A DNA stretch of 64,000 nt, taken from NCBI GenBank assembly GCA_905250125.1, contig CAJNOL010000112.1, forward strand, positions 1-64,000. The letters run 5' to 3'. This DNA comes from Rotaria sordida. Its lineage: Eukaryota > Rotifera > Eurotatoria > Philodinida > Philodinidae. Shown piece by piece: positions 1-14,541 of the stretch (position 1 is its first letter; each line of letters starts with the position of its first letter). The translations under genes were made by a program, and so were the position numbers. The notes below the pieces were generated by a model. That model was not told the origin of the DNA, did no database searches, and saw only the letters and a program-made list of their open reading frames with translations.

Positions 1-54
1 TACAAAACTATTTAAATAAAAAACAATGAATTTCGAAAACAAAAAAATTTTTAG

Positions 55-2234
55 AATGCAGCAGCTAGTTATGATTTCAGTAGTAATGATCGATATCCAT
101 ATCCACGTTATACAGATGATTGGTTTAATAGGTAGAAATTTTACTATTAGAAATTGTTTATTTATATGAATATCAATCTAATCTTTATATAGCCATGGAA
201 CACGTTGTGCTGGTGAAATTGCTGCTGCTCGAGATAATAACATTTGTGGTGTAGGTGTTGCTTATGATTCAATGGTAGCTGGTAAGAACTTTCTAAAAAA
301 TATATATATATATAATTTTTTCATTTTTGTTCTTTAGGTATTCGAATGTTAGATCAACCTTATATGACCGGTAATCATAAACTATCAATAAACAAACAAA
401 AAAAGACAATTTACATTTTTGTATAGATCTAATCGAAGCTAATTCAATGTCACATGAACCAGATATGATCGATATCTATTCAGCATCATGGGGTTTTTAT
501 TAATAGTCTTTTTGTTTGTTTCGTGAATTATTTATTTTTATATCATTTTTTAAGGGCCAGTTGATGATGGCAAAACAATCGATGGACCACGACATGCAAC
601 TATGAAAGCTATTGTCAAAGGCATTAATGAAGTAAATAATATTTTAATATACAAAACATAATTATAAATATATGAATTTAATTTGTTTCTAGGGTCGTCG
701 TGGCCTTGGTAGGAAGTTGATTATTTTCTGTTTCAATAAATTCTATAATTAACTTTTTTTTAACTAGGTTCGTTGTATGTATGGGCTAGTGGTGATGGTG
801 GAGCTAATGATGATTGTAATTGTGATGGATATGCTGCATCTATGTGGACAATATCAATAAATTCAGCAATAAATGATGGTCGAACAGCACTTTATGATGA
901 ATCATGTTCATCAACACTTGCTTCAACATTTAGTAATGGTCGAAGTGATGATCCACAAGCAGGTTAGTTTAAGAATAATAAAAAAAAAAGAAATATATTT
1001 ACTTTTCTTTTTTTTTTTTTTTAATTAATTAGGAGTTGCAACAACTGATTTATATGGTCAATGTACTCTAAAACATTCGGGCACATCGGCAGCAGCACCA
1101 GAAGCAGCAGGCGTATTTGCGCTTGCACTTGAAGCAAAGTATAAAAAAAGAAAAAGAAAGAATTATTTTATTTGTCGAAACATTTTTTTTTTGGTATTGA
1201 TTTAGTCGTCAATTAACATGGAGAGATATTCAACATTTAACTGTCTTAACAGCAAAACGTAATCAACTTTTTGATCCATCACAACAACATTTATGGCATA
1301 TTAATGGAGCTGGATTAGAATTTAATCATTTATTTGGTTTTGGTGTACTTGATGGTTCGTTTGTTTTCTTTTTTCATTGAGTATAAAAAAAAAAAATTAA
1401 ATATCTTTTGAAATTATCTAGCTGGCGATATGGTCCGACATGCTAAAGAATGGAAACCATTACCAACTCGATATCATTGTACTGCTGGTAATATAACAGG
1501 AAAACAGTAAATATTTATAGAAGAAAAATAACATATGATTTTATTAATTTCTTTTTTTCTTCTTTTATAACTAATAGACCAATATCTGAAAAAGGTTCAT
1601 TAAAATTAACAATAAATACAGATGCATGTAAGAATACAAAAAATGAAGTAAATTATCTCGAACATGTACAAGCGTTTATAACATTAAAAAGTAGTCGACG
1701 TGGTAATACAGTTATTTTTATTACATCACCACTTGGTACAAGGTAAAATAAACAAAGAAATTTTTTCTAAATAATTTCTTAAAAATATTTTTTTTTTTCT
1801 AAACTAGATCATTAATTTTAAGTCGTCGTCCATTAGATGATGATTCAACAAAAGGTTTTTATAAATGGCCATTTATGACAACACATGCATGGGCCGAACA
1901 AGCTCAAGGTATATGGACACTTGAAATACGTTTTGATAATGAAGATAATGCAAATGCACCATTAACAAATCAACAAAATCAAACAATATCAGATAAAGAA
2001 CAAAGTCAAAAATTAACTACTGGTAATTTTTTTGAATGGTCATTGATATTACATGGAACAAAAACAGCACCATATGTTAATCAAACTCCATTATCAATAT
2101 ACGGTGATAAAAGTAAATTATCTATTGCTAAACAAATACATGAAAATAATTTTCACGATAAAGCAAAATATGTTCAATTACTTAAACAAGATAATCAAAA
2201 ACGTTTAGGAAGTGATGATGAAACAATTATGTAA
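55..2234 (+). CDS. PCSK2: Neuroendocrine convertase 2 (prohormone convertase 2), 3' part
   Basis: Calcium-dependent serine protease of the kexin/subtilisin family that cuts prohormones at dibasic sites in secretory granules. The signal peptide, prodomain and catalytic Asp lie upstream of the window. Exons read: 55-131, 193-281, 338-370, 427-492, 555-631, 693-708, 768-962, 1033-1138, 1206-1354, 1422-1506, 1578-1742, 1808-2234, all with GT-AG borders. Catalytic His is in HGTRCAGE and catalytic Ser in [12 protein letters not shown]. The oxyanion-hole motif is [10 protein letters not shown], with Asp where other convertases have Asn; this substitution is the hallmark of PC2 and identifies the paralogue. 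After the catalytic domain comes the P domain, with the conserved stretch [18 protein letters not shown]. The protein ends at TAA 2232-2234, with a possible AATAAA-type poly(A) signal near 2500. Confidence is high; only the 5' end is missing. Confidence 0.95.
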
Positions 2235-3870
2235 ACAAAATAAATGAATTTACATATATCCTTATCTAATAGACATAGTCTAGAAGAGAGAATACCAAAA
2301 TGAAAAAAAAAAAATCGATTTTATTACCGTGTACAGCCTTCCTTCTATTTTTTCTTTTCTTTTCTTTTCCTTTTTCATCATGTGAAATAACGCTTATCAT
2401 CGTTCGGGAAAAAAACTAATATATATTTATATATTTATTTTATTATCGTTTCTTGTTCCGAAAAAAAAAACAACAAATGAAATGTGTTCAATGACGATCA
2501 ATAAAAATAGAGTTATATGATGATGCTGAATTAAATAAAAATGAATGAATTATTTGTCGAATGTATTTTTATATATCAATTCAAAAGTATTACCTTAATT
2601 ATTTATATATAAAAAAATATAAAATTGTTTATCTTATTCTCTCGAGAATTTTTCTGTTGGTTTATTTTTACGAATGACTAATCATGCAAGATTTTTATGC
2701 TGGATTTATCTGATAGAAAAAAAAAAAGAAGATATATTTGAAGAACAATACAAGAGTATTTCCGAAGTCGTCAGACTTGCGGGAAAGTTGATTAGAAAAT
2801 TTTCGTTAAATTTGATTGAATTTGGAATTGAAGGTTGTTTAGGGAATCGACGAGCAAACAAAAGAATAAAACATTGGAGCTCCGTTGAAGAAAAAAATGA
2901 AAAGTTTTTAACATTGATAGATTACCCATATGATAAACTTCTGAAATAATGCATGGTTACTTATATTTGTATATTTATTACTTTTTAAAGATTCAATTTG
3001 TCAAAATCAAAAAAGGCATCAGTGTATGCACAAGTTAAACTCAATTGAATAATATGGTATAATCATACAAGTGAGAGAAATTAGATTGGCGTATTGATCA
3101 TCACTTTTTTTTCTAGCATCTTTTAAAACAAATTAAACTTTCGACAAAAATGATTCATAATATTGATTATTCAAAAAGATACACAGTAAACGTATAGCTA
3201 AAAAAACTTAACTCAACAACACGTCAATCACGAACATAAGACAAATTTCATATAGTAATTTCATTCAAAAGAAAAATTAAAATATCTATCGAAGTGATAA
3301 TGGAAAAAAAAGATATTAGTTCGTGCTTATAAAATGAATATATTAATAGAACAATCTCTTTGTTTATTTCGAAGGATTTACAGCGCATCTAACTGCCTGT
3401 GAGACTAGACGTCGAGAATTAATTATGGTTTCTATCATACACTTCATTGATCTTATGTTGCAAGCCTTGATAATACGTTTCTTTGACATAAACTCTAGAA
3501 TATTTTCTTAATAGTACCATACACATCTGTTTTTTTTCAACTCGCTCTTGTGAAAATTTCTAATGAAAGTTACCATGTGAGCTGGATTTTTTTTGTCTTT
3601 TTAAAAAAAACTGTAACTTAACAATTAGTCTATTGATGAAATTTCATTTCTGAATATAGTCGATCCAAAATATCGAACTCTCGAAACTACCGATGATATA
3701 TTAATTATAATTACTAGTATATATTCTTTGTATTTTTACAAGTAAGAAATATACAACAAAAGAGAATATGAAACAAACACATACGACCACAACAAAAAAA
3801 GAAAAGGATATTTATGCATGTAATTGAAAGAATTCCTTCGTTGATTCAAACAATTATTATAATTTGTTTT
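2235..3870. other. Intergenic region between convergent genes
   Basis: Holds the 3' ends of PCSK2 and of the RhoGAP gene, which point towards each other. An AATAAA-type motif near 2500 could end PCSK2. A 91-codon open frame at 2674-2949 (+) is Lys/Glu/Ile-rich and matches no family I recognise. The rest is A+T-rich DNA with homopolymer runs and no clear structure. Confidence 0.5.
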
Positions 3871-6800
3871 TCAGTTTTTTTTCTTATTTAATAAACGATA
3901 TGGTGATGATGATTGATGATGTTTTTCCAATTCTTTTGTTCGTCCTTTCCATCGTCGTATTGAACTATTTTGTAAACGTTTTACTGAACGAGCTACATGA
4001 CCAGTAGTACGAGTTCCTGATAAAATTATTTTATTACCATGTATTAAAGCTTCTTCAATAATACGTTGTTCAGGTGTATTCATTAATGTAACAGTAAATC
4101 TATTTTTATTATTATCATTTTTTTCTTTTAATAATGATTTAGAGGTTACTGATGATGTAATTGATTGATTATGTAGTTTTTCTGATGATGAATGGTGTTC
4201 AAATGCACATACTTGTTTGTGTACACGACCAGCTAATTTATCTTTAAGTATAAGAACACTTTCTCGACCACTATTGTGTAGACTAACATTCTAAATAAGG
4301 TACACACAAGAATAAATCAAAAAAACATGTTTTCTTTTATTGCCTAGGAAAAAACGAGATTGGATATATTTTATTAAATATAGATTAAACAAAAAAAGAA
4401 AAGAAATGAATTATTGTTGAAAAAAAAAGAGAAGGAAAAAAAGCTTCGAAGTTCACAAAAAAAAAAATGTAAATTAGATATATTTGTTTACCTCATCATT
4501 CTCTCCAAGATTTAATGATATCGATTTAGTATTTAATGTATGAAATAAATCATTTGATGATTGAGTAGTTATTGAACATGAAAGTGAACGTTCTTTAGAT
4601 ATTGATGATGGAAGAATATTATTCGAAGATGAAGTTAAATTTGATATTGATGAAGAAAGACGAACTGGTATTTTCGGTGTTGTTAATTTAATATCATCTT
4701 TAATACACAAAGAACAAAAAAAAAAAAGAATATTAACATACAGAATGAACTATAAATAACTAGACGATACAAAACATTCTATATCTTCAGTCTACTTTAA
4801 TCGATCGGACTGGGTTTTTTTTCGGTGATAGAGAGCTCTTCAAAGTTTTTATTGACAAATGAACAATCAACTAATATTGTTTTCAAGTAGCACTACGGGC
4901 TAAAAGTATCTTCCGCTTTGATCTTAGCCGATTTTTTTAAAAGTCTACATCTGAAATTTTTAGTATAGGTGCTACGTAAGGAATTTAGGATAATGAAACC
5001 AATCCAGTTTTGTTCGCTGGAATTGATGAGGAGAAGCCTACGGCATGATCAACCTATTATTATATAAATTATTCAAATTAAAGGACTCGATAATGATAGG
5101 TTAGCTGCCATATCATTAGCTTCTTCCTTTCTTGAGTTCAAAATAAGAAGGATTGCTATAGATTATAATTTCTCTTCAACTAAAGCGAATGAAATTCATG
5201 CTAGCCTCATTAACCTACATTTCTAGGCTAGTGTATACAGTAAAAATTTCACCTGGTTAACCCTAAGAGTAATTGACGAGAGAAGCTCTCCAGGTGTATC
5301 AACTTTCAAGTTTCGACTTTGAACTTCACCATACAAAGTTGAAAGTCAAAACTCGATTTTTCATGTGATCACAGATTTTTTGTTGAAAAATTCAAGCATT
5401 CTAGATTTTTCTATTATTCATCAAATAGACATTGTCTTGGCTGAAAAGCGATTGGACATCTGGAGAGATTCCCTTGCGAAATACTTTTTGACCAAATAGT
5501 GCTACTTTCATGGAATATCTATTTAATAGTTTTCTTATGAATACAATCTTTGATGAGTCGTCTATCATTGAGAAATAAATTAGCTCAATGTATTAAAGTA
5601 GACTAGAAAAATTTCGTTTAGTTATTCATAACCCATATTGCATATATATTCTTACTAGTAGTATTTGTAACTGGTGTTTTTTTAATATGAAAATTTTCAT
5701 GATCTTCATCCTAAGAGAAATATAAATTGAAAATATCTTATTATTATTATTAGTTTTAATGAAAATTCTTTAAACATACATCTGAATCTGTTAATCGAAT
5801 ACAACGATTTTCATTTCGTCGTAAAATTTCTTCAAGATTATTATCATTATTTAATATTTTATCAATTAAAATTGGTCTATTTAAATTTTGATTATTAATT
5901 TTAATTTCATTTTCATTATTTTTTATATTTAATATATCAATATTTATATTATTAGATTGTATTAAAATTTGATCATTATCATAGATTTGTTTATTATGAC
6001 TTATATTTCGTTCTAAATCTGTTTCATCAATAAATGCAACATCAAGTGAACCATGTTCATTATTTATTTGTTCATTTGGATATTCTTTTAATGATTGAAT
6101 ATCTTCATTACCAACAACAACAGCTAAATTAAGTTCATTAGAAATATCATCATCATCATCATTAAATGAATCATCTTCATGTTCTTGTGTTAAATTATGT
6201 TTTATTTGTTGATGATCATCAATTGTTATTTGTTGTTGACTTGTTAATGAATGTGAATGATTATTAAGCATACAAATAACATGACGTGTTTGTTGTTGAC
6301 CAGCACTAGATGATATTGAACGACGTGGACGAAATGTTGTTGTTGTAAATGATGTACTTGTAACATCATCCGAATGACGACGATGAATACCAAAACTAGA
6401 ATGCATAAGTAATGATGTTCCAGCTATTTGTTGTGTTGATATTTGCATTGAATTATCTGTTGGTTTAATTGGTGATGGTGATGATTCAGTAAATGATGAA
6501 GAATTAATTATTGATGTTGTTAACATAGGTGCATGAATAGCTATAAGAGGTTTTCGTTCGACTTTCTGAAAAAAAAACAAAGCAAGTATTCTATGCATTT
6601 TATTTGTTGATTAATGTACTTACACGAGTCGATTTTGGCCATTTCCATGAATCTAATAGATTAAGTCTAAAATAGAAATTAATTGAAAAATTTTTCTTTT
6701 TTTTTTTCTATTTATTTATATACTTTTTTGTATCAAGTGATTTATTATTACAAGATATTGATGCTAGATTTGGAAGTAATGTAGGTTGTGTTTCAGGTGG

Positions 6801-8680
6801 TATTATTGATAATGGTTGAAGAATAGTAGTACCATGTACAAGTGAAACATTACTCATCATTGATGTTGTTAATGTTGTCATTGAACCACTTGGTGTTGTT
6901 GTTGATAATGATGATGATGATGTTGTTGATGATGGAATTGATATTGTTGGATTAACAATTGTATTCATAAAACGTACAGGAACTTCATCAGTAAAATGAA
7001 GTAATTGTGGTAAATGTGAATGTTCTATTTTGAAAGGAAAACCTTAACATTGATTTATAAAAAATAAATAATAAAAATGTAGAATATATTTACGACAAAA
7101 AAATTTACCAGGATCATTATTATGATTTGATGTTTTCTTTTTTCGTCGAAATGCTGTTATTGGACTTGTAAAACGATTAGTATTAGGTAATGAAATTTTT
7201 TCTTGTGATGATGTTTTTGTTTTACTTAATGAAAAGAAAAAAATAAAATTCAAACAATATAATTTATACTAATTTATATCAATTAATAGAAGTTTTCAAA
7301 AAATCCTATTCTATATTTAATGAGACATTTCTTTTTTTTTTTGTTTTCTTTACCCTCGTTTTGAATTACCACCATTTGGATCATCACTTGATTTTCGTTT
7401 AGTTGTTGTATTTGAAGTTGATGATGATGATAAACAATGTCCATTAATACTATTTTGTTGATAATGATAACGATGTTCACGTGTATGAGATGATGATAAT
7501 TTACCACTTCGATCTAAAAAAGCATTTGTTTGATCACGACTTTCATTATTCGAACCAGATCGACGACGAAATCGATTAGTCATATGAACAAGAAACTCTA
7601 TAATTAATAAAAAAAACGATAAAAAAAAATAAACATAGATCTTAATCAAAAAATACCTTTAACAGAACCACTTCGTCGTTTTTTTGCATTAACTTGATCA
7701 TTTATTTTACCACAACCACCACCACCACCACCAATACCATTTCTTATACCATTTTCAATAGCAAAACTATCATCATTATTTTGTATAATTTCTTTTTGTC
7801 TCATTTCTAAGAGCATTTGTGAACGTTCATAAATTGAATCAGTTACATAACCAATTTTCATTGCATTTATAATTAATATTTCAACAATATCACTTACATT
7901 TGTTGCACATTGTTCTGTCATTATATTTATTTTACCATCAATTGATGTACGCATTATACCAGGACCAACACAAATAGCTAAATTTTTTGCATTCATTTTA
8001 TTATCACGTTCATTTAATGTTATTTCATATAAAAAACGTAAAATATAAATAAGTACATGTAAATGTTCATCGGGTAAAAGTAAAAGTATATTAATATAAA
8101 TATCAAGTTTTTTATCGGATGATAATGTACGCATTGAAAAACAATCAAGTAAAAGATCTTGTATAGGATATGTTATTAATGGATATGTAAGACGACGGAG
8201 AAATTCTTTAAATAATGAACAAATATCGAATACTGTATTTGATGTTGATAAATTAGGTGTTAAACAACCATCTTCAATACGAGCCTAATCAAAATAAAAA
8301 CAAAAAAAAAAAAATAAACTAATTATAACAATAAGATTTACCATAAGTTCTTTGACACGTTGAGATCCGCCTGATTTTCGAAAGAGACCTTCATTTTTAA
8401 TTGAACGACGTATACAATCAAAACACCATCGTAAAAATATTGGTATAGTCAAATCGAAATCATCTATTCTTATTGAAATTGTATCCATTTGATGTAGAGG
8501 TATATTAAATACACGTGTTCCACGTTGATGTTTTAAATTATTCGATATATGAGGAGATGTTTGACCAATGGTTACATTACGATGTTTATTTGTATCAATA
8601 CGTAAACCGGTATTATTAAGATCACTAATAATAAATTCACGAACACTACCTTTTTCTTCAATTGTAATAAAATTACGCAT
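3871..8680 (-). CDS. ARHGAP11A: RhoGAP domain protein, ARHGAP11-like
   Basis: GTPase-activating protein for Rho-family GTPases, probably nuclear or cytokinesis-linked as in ARHGAP11A (family inference). Ten exons: 8680-8342, 8284-7657, 7597-7354, 7224-7109, 7042-6724, 6666-6624, 6565-5780, 5710-5656, 4697-4492, 4290-3871, giving 1,051 aa. The RhoGAP fold covers about residues 65-270: the arginine-finger motif is NEGLFRKSGGSQRVKELM, later helices include FKEFLRRLTYPLI and NKMNAKNLAICVGPGIM. The placement and spacing match ARHGAP11A rather than other RhoGAPs. After the domain there is a Gly run (GGGGGG), basic patches that could be nuclear signals (KKRRSGSVK, RFRRRSG, FRRKKKT), and a long Ser/Thr/Asn-rich, probably disordered tail. 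The start is the first Met of the open frame. The intron between the last two large blocks (4698-5655) is about 960 bp and carries a foldback element. The family is firm; the exact paralogue is likely. Confidence 0.85.
4789..5604. mobile_element. Foldback element in RhoGAP intron, composite palindrome
   Basis: The ends are a perfect 13-bp inverted repeat: AGTCTACTTTAAT at 4789-4801 and ATTAAAGTAGACT at 5592-5604. Imperfect pairing continues inward for roughly 130 bp; for example, AAGTAGCACTA on the left pairs with TAGTGCTACTTT on the right. An inner palindrome at about 5265-5480 has CTCTCCAGGTGT / CATCTGGAGAG arms and resembles the BET-intron element at 21945-22178. No protein-coding frame is visible. 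It lies wholly inside an intron. Confidence 0.75.
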
Positions 8681-9679
8681 GTTTTTTGGTTTTTTTTTTC
8701 TTTACGTTAATGCTTATGAGAATACTAAATAGAGTTCTAACATTTCTAAAAAAAGAAAGATATATATATATATAAATAAATTTAGATAGTCAATTGTCAT
8801 TAAAATATATTGATTTATGTGTCAAGAATAGAAATTTTACATAGAAGAAAAGACAAATTGAAGAGACAGAGAACTGTATATTTATCCAATACAGTTTGCG
8901 GGAGAAATGAATGAATGAACCAATTATCTGTTAAATATTATTATTAGTGACCTCTATTGAAATAATTCTATTTTATTGCATATTTGTAATCAACCGACAA
9001 TCTAATCAATATTCAACATAGTACATTTCAACTCTCTCAACAATGTTTCCAATATTAAGTACCTCAAGCAAAAGCAAAGCATTCAAGACACTTATCATTT
9101 TGAAAAAGTACTGTGTTCTACACTTTACTGCAAATAATAAAGTTCCATGGTGATACTTTGCAATAGTGTCCTGCAATCCGATCGGTTAACCGGCACTCAG
9201 TCCATAGTATGGATTCGAGTGCTGAGCATGGAAAAAAATGTCGGTTCGAGTCAAGGTGTGATCTCATGTCCGAACCAGCAATTAATGAGATCTCAATGTT
9301 TCAAAATATTTTTACTTTTTCAAACTACTAATTTATATAAAAATCTAGGAATGAAAAATCGGTTCGATAATGATTGAGCAATTTATTGTACTTGAGAACA
9401 GGTCACAGAAGTGGAAAGCGATATTGTTTTACTAAAAGAATTCATTTTTAATGAAAATTCATTTATAGATGATGATGATGAAGTAACTAAATGTATGACG
9501 AGAAAAATAAATTAAGGTTCATCTTATCGTTCTTCTATTTTATTTCGTTGCTCTTAAATGATGTCCGAAAAAAATTTTTCTATTATGAATAATTTTTAAA
9601 AGAAATCGACGATCAGTATCATATACTCTACATTCAAAATATAGAGATAAGCTTAATACTATAATAATTCTACATGATT

Positions 9680-9710
<31 letters not shown>

Positions 9711-12700
9711 GTTATGTGGAAAATTAACATTAAAAGAACTGTGGATAAAGATGATTTTACTGACTCATTTGAATTGTTTTCAGCAATTTATCTAATGAGA
9801 TATAATGAAGAATTTTGGTCAAGAAAGGAATAGACTATCTTCTTTTTAGAATAATGATGTTCAAAAAAACATTAGGACTTTATTAGCGCTGCAGATATAT
9901 GATAATCCTGATCTTCTTCAACTAGACCAATAGTCTCTACAAAATAGAATCATACCAGCTTTGGTAAAATTATTATCGTTAACATATTTGACGAAAAATG
10001 AATTGCTGATCATGTGCTTCATTAGATTGCTAAGTGCTATTGACTGCATTCATAACTGAAATATCATGCGGATGTAATAATTGAATAGAAACAAGTGATC
10101 TATTGTTAAACGATTTTTATAAATGAGTGATAAAGTACTCATAAATACTATAAAATATCTCTGATTGTTACTTTACATTTATTGATGGATAAATTTACAG
10201 CAGTGGACAAAATCTCTTCCATTAGGCAGGTCTCAGCTTTCATACATACAGAAGATTTCAAAGTTTGTGTGCACATACTCCATTAAGAATGTAGATCAGA
10301 GGGATGAGGTCGGCTCAATAGCTTAAATGCAACGAGAACTATGATAGGCGGCAGTTATTTTTGCTCCAAGCTTTTTAATCTGAAAATGCTGTCTAGTAAA
10401 TTTTGCATTAGTTTTTATAAAATACATGACTAATTCTTGATATTTTTATTTGTAACTGAAATCCAGTATATGGTCTTTTGTCACTCAAAAGATCATATAA
10501 TTTGCTGCAAGATTGATATTTTTGAACCCTCGAATACTAACACAATGATTACTGACATGTTGTTTCGCTTTAGAAACTTCTCTTTTGAGACTTGTACACA
10601 AAGTTGCCCTAAAAGTTTGAGCTTGATTCATTGAAATGCTATTGAATTAAGATCTACAAAGATCATTACAGAGTTTTTCACTCTTCCAATAGTCACAATG
10701 AAATGGTCACCATTCAAGCAAGAGTTATGGATTTTGACGAAATTAAAATAGCGTGGATAGCTGGAATGTAGCCGTAAATAATGAGAAACCGGTTGATCCA
10801 TAAAACCTTTTCTTTTCAAAAGTATAAATTTCAAAAGAAAACTAAGTACTATTCATTATCATTCTTCATAATTCCCGTTGTGTCTTTTGTCCTGTACTGT
10901 ATAATCTCTGTTGTAATAGTGTAAAACGAGCGTACAAAGAATGCTTTGAAAATCTGTTTGTTTTTCATGTAAATGCATATAAATGTTCAATAGAACATCT
11001 TTAACATACTATGTAAATATCTATAGATAAGATAATCGTCAATGATTACAGATTAGAGATAAAAAATATTTACATGCATAATAAATGCGAGATTTCTTCG
11101 ATCAACTTGTTTCAATTTAGAAAAATATAACTTCTGTTTAGATAGCTTCTTTCTATTATTTTCTTTAAGTTTTTTTGTTTTTGTTTTCAAACTCTATTAT
11201 CAAATTTGTTTTTCTCTAAAGCATATATTTTTATGAATTGATGTTATAATACTTGATTGATTTACTTGCAGAAGTAAAATCATGCTATCGATTTTGATAG
11301 CTGATCTTTATACCATTTATAACAGAAGATAATTCAAATATCAAAATGAGATTCTCTCTTGATGAAATTTATAGAATTAAATAAAATAAAAAAAAACTTC
11401 AGGAATATTAGAATCAACTTATCGAGCATTTTTCAATTAGATCAAATATGCGAATAATAAAGAAATCAGCAAATAGACGTTTATTTATTTAAGACATTAA
11501 TATGCAATGACGCAAGTTGCACCAATATTTTCTTTTTTGACGAGAGAAATACTACTGGGAAAAACTTATTGTTCAATCCAATGCATAAACAAATCTTCAA
11601 TCAAATGGATTGATTAACAATTATAAAAACTGGACAAGCGAAAAAGAAAGAATTACAATGTCACATACTGATATTAGAGCCCAAGGACTCTAGACATACA
11701 ACAAATACCAGACATTCATGTACATTCTGAATATACAAATATTGATTGCTTTGTCAGTTATTTCTCTATACACATGATTTATATTTCTAAAGTTCAAGCT
11801 ATAATACATTGAACATGTTGAATTTTTAATGAAACAAAATTATAAATTAAAAAATAAAAATTTCAAAATAATAAATATTCTAAATATTTAACTATATCAT
11901 AATGTCCTTGTAAACATTTTATTAATAGTACTAAAGCTAGAATTTGCTTAGATTTATTTAGTATTTGAAACTTATTAATTCGATTAATTCTTGAGCGATA
12001 AGCATTTTCTAAAAATAAAATATTATATTTTCATACAACAAAAATATTATTAAGTAGCACTTTAAATCAAGGTTATATCCAATGCATTTATTTAACAAGG
12101 ATTATAACTTTATCGAATCGATTTCTTTCTGTGTCAAATTTTAAAAATCTTTTTTTTTTTTGTAAGATCAAATATATATATACCATCGTTTAAAATAAAA
12201 TGTTGATTTTAATTATAGATAGTATCATTTCATCAATTTATCATAATATATTTCTCAAACAATAAAAATTGTCAACTAACAACTTATGTTTAATGTAAAA
12301 TCTCAATTAGGTAACAGTTGAACATAGTATTCTTGATGCCCACATAATCAAAAGCACAATCATAATTATTAGTAAACGTTCATCGTCACATAACATACTG
12401 TGTGAAAATTACTAGTAAGACAGTTCTGTACGTTTCTTCTGCATATTCTTTTGAGAGAGAAAGAAGGAGAAATAGGACAAAAAGATTATAGATATCTACA
12501 CAGTCTCCTCCTTGACGTTTTCATCGTTTCTTACGCTTGCATTTCCATAATATATATATATATCGTACTACTACAAATAATAATCATAATGCGACGAAGC
12601 CTATGTGTTGCGCTTGATGTATACAGACGCACATATACAAACGATGATCTTACAAATACTATTTGGACATGACTAAGGACAAGGTCTCTCATTTCTTTTA

Positions 12701-12862
12701 GCAATAGTAGGAAAAGAATAAGAATAAGAAAAAGAAGAAAAAAAGCTAATGGAAAATGCACAACTGAGCGACGCGCCATCCTATTAAAGAAGAGATAAGA
12801 AAATTGTCGTAGAATACAGTTGAAACAATTATATCCAAGTTCTAGACAAAAAAAAAGGAACA
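8681..12862. other. Intergenic region upstream of RhoGAP and PDZ genes
   Basis: A 4.2-kb A+T-rich gap between divergent genes, so both promoters must lie here. It contains an (AT)n run at 9685-9710. Short coding-like but broken frames occur (for example 9402-9515, with a run of acidic codons), but nothing is recognisable. A purine-rich stretch at 12450-12480 precedes the PDZ gene. Confidence 0.5.
9685..9710. repeat. (AT)n microsatellite
   Basis: About 13 uninterrupted AT dinucleotides in intergenic DNA. Confidence 0.9.
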
Positions 12863-14006
12863 ATGGACTATTCATTAATGCCTGCAACACCTGTACTAAT
12901 AGAACGATCAAGTTTTGATCAAAGTTGGGGCTTTCGTCTTCAAGGTGGTGTTGATTTTCGATTACCATTGTCAATTAAAAAGGTTCGTGTCATTTCATCT
13001 TCTTTCTTATAAGACAAAAAAAATCATTTCTCTTTTTTTTATTCTTTGTTATAAACATAGGTAATAACTAATTCACCAGCACATAATAAACTTCATGCTG
13101 GTGATGGTCTTGCTTTTATTGATGGACGAGATGCAAGTTTAATGAAGCATGAAGATGCAGAAATTATGATTCGAAATTCATTACGATTACAACTTGTTCT
13201 TCGACGGTATGTTCTATTCATATATCTATAGTATCAAATATAGACTAAGTATATTGTTCCTACAAAGAAAATTATTCGAAATAGGAAAATAGTAAAAATT
13301 CAAAGAACTAATTAATTAACATTTCATGGAAATAGATATCGGATTCTATATAACAAATATTGATTATATCTGAATTGATACAAATATATCAGAGGAAATT
13401 ACTTGAAACATTCTCTTGTACTAATTTAATCCTAATTTTAAGACTAATTATTGGTAAAGGTTAATATAAGTTTCCTGTGACCTTCATTTATGAAGAAGGG
13501 TAGGTGTTGAAACATGTCTTATCTGATATTCAATATAATCGATTGCGTCTTCTAATAGATGAATTGCACTCTCGTTTGAATATTATAGTTTAACATAATT
13601 TATTATCTAAACTTATTTTTAAAAAGTAAAAAAAAAAAAAAGAACAAAACAATTCAGTATAGCGATTGATCTGATATTATTTCCAATTCAATTTAGATGT
13701 TCCTAAAAATTAAAGAGAAAAATCTTATGGAAAAAGTAAGAGGTTTTCTTCCGACTGAATCTATTTAAAACTTTGGTATACACTTTAAAGTTCTTCATCT
13801 TGGCTCCATAATCTTGATCATCACATGTATAAATTATGACACTTTCAAACAATATTACTTCTGCTTTCTTGTTTTTTTTTTTTAGTGGTCAACTTAATAC
13901 AATTCGACCAACAAAATCATCAGTTAAATTTTCTCCTGGACCTAATCCACGTGCTAATAAAGCATTACATAACGGTACAACACCGAATGGTTATCGTCGT
14001 TTTTAA
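12863..14006 (+). CDS. Short PDZ-domain protein of the Enigma/ZASP (PDLIM) type
   Basis: Probable cytoskeletal adaptor: PDZ domains of this class bind C-termini of alpha-actinin and related Z-disc proteins (family knowledge). Exons 12863-12982, 13061-13206 and 13886-14006 give 128 aa. The PDZ domain fills residues 9-90. Its carboxylate-binding loop is SWGFRLQGGVDF, close to the PWGFRLQGGKDF of LDB3/PDLIM proteins, followed by the second-half motif AGDGLAFIDGRDAS. The C-terminal 38 residues are basic and Pro/Asn-rich. No LIM domain is encoded before the stop, so this resembles the short PDZ-only isoforms rather than full PDLIM proteins. The first ATG of the open exon was taken as start, which places the domain where these proteins carry it. 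AATAAA-like motifs near 14170 suit the 3' end. The second intron is 679 bp and shows nothing recognisable. Confidence 0.85.
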
Positions 14007-14541
14007 TTGATCATCTATCATCTATTATATTTCTCTTTTTTTTGTCAATACTCAAAACTAAGTTATATATTTTTTCAATATTAGTGCGCATATACAATTC
14101 TTTTTCTTATATTTATTTGTTTTGTATATGTAACTTGAAAAAAAAAACCTACGAATGAGAAAAGTTAAATAATAAAACAAATAATAACATTTATTTGATT
14201 ATACGACATGATCACGTTTCATTCTTTTAGATTTGTTGAAAAGAAATGACATTTATCACAAGAATAAGCAATCATGGTATTATCTTCCGCTGTGACGCCA
14301 ACATATTGATTAATACACATAAACAATTTGTTCATTATAAACATCAGAATCAATAGACAGTTACAAATTTCTTATATACGTGATGCTGTCAACGATAATA
14401 GCGATAGGAATCAGAGTCTTGGAGGGTGGGATAAGACTGATATAAAAACAATGTTTAGGATAGAATTAGAGTATTATTCATATTGCTAAGAACTTTTTTA
14501 TCAAGTAACTTCGAAGACATTTCTGACATCTTTCTGTTTTA

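Noticed and set aside
2674-2949. 91-codon open frame as a gene
   Set aside because: No domain, no splice context and Lys/Ile-rich content expected by chance in A+T-rich DNA; mentioned only in the intergenic note.
9130-9300. tRNA-derived SINE, suggested by the B-box-like GGTTCGAGTC at 9243-9252
   Set aside because: No convincing A box at the right distance, no tRNA fold and no second copy in the window.
12531-12974. 147-codon minus-strand frame overlapping the PDZ gene
   Set aside because: It is the antisense shadow of exon 1 and the upstream purine-rich tract, with no family match.
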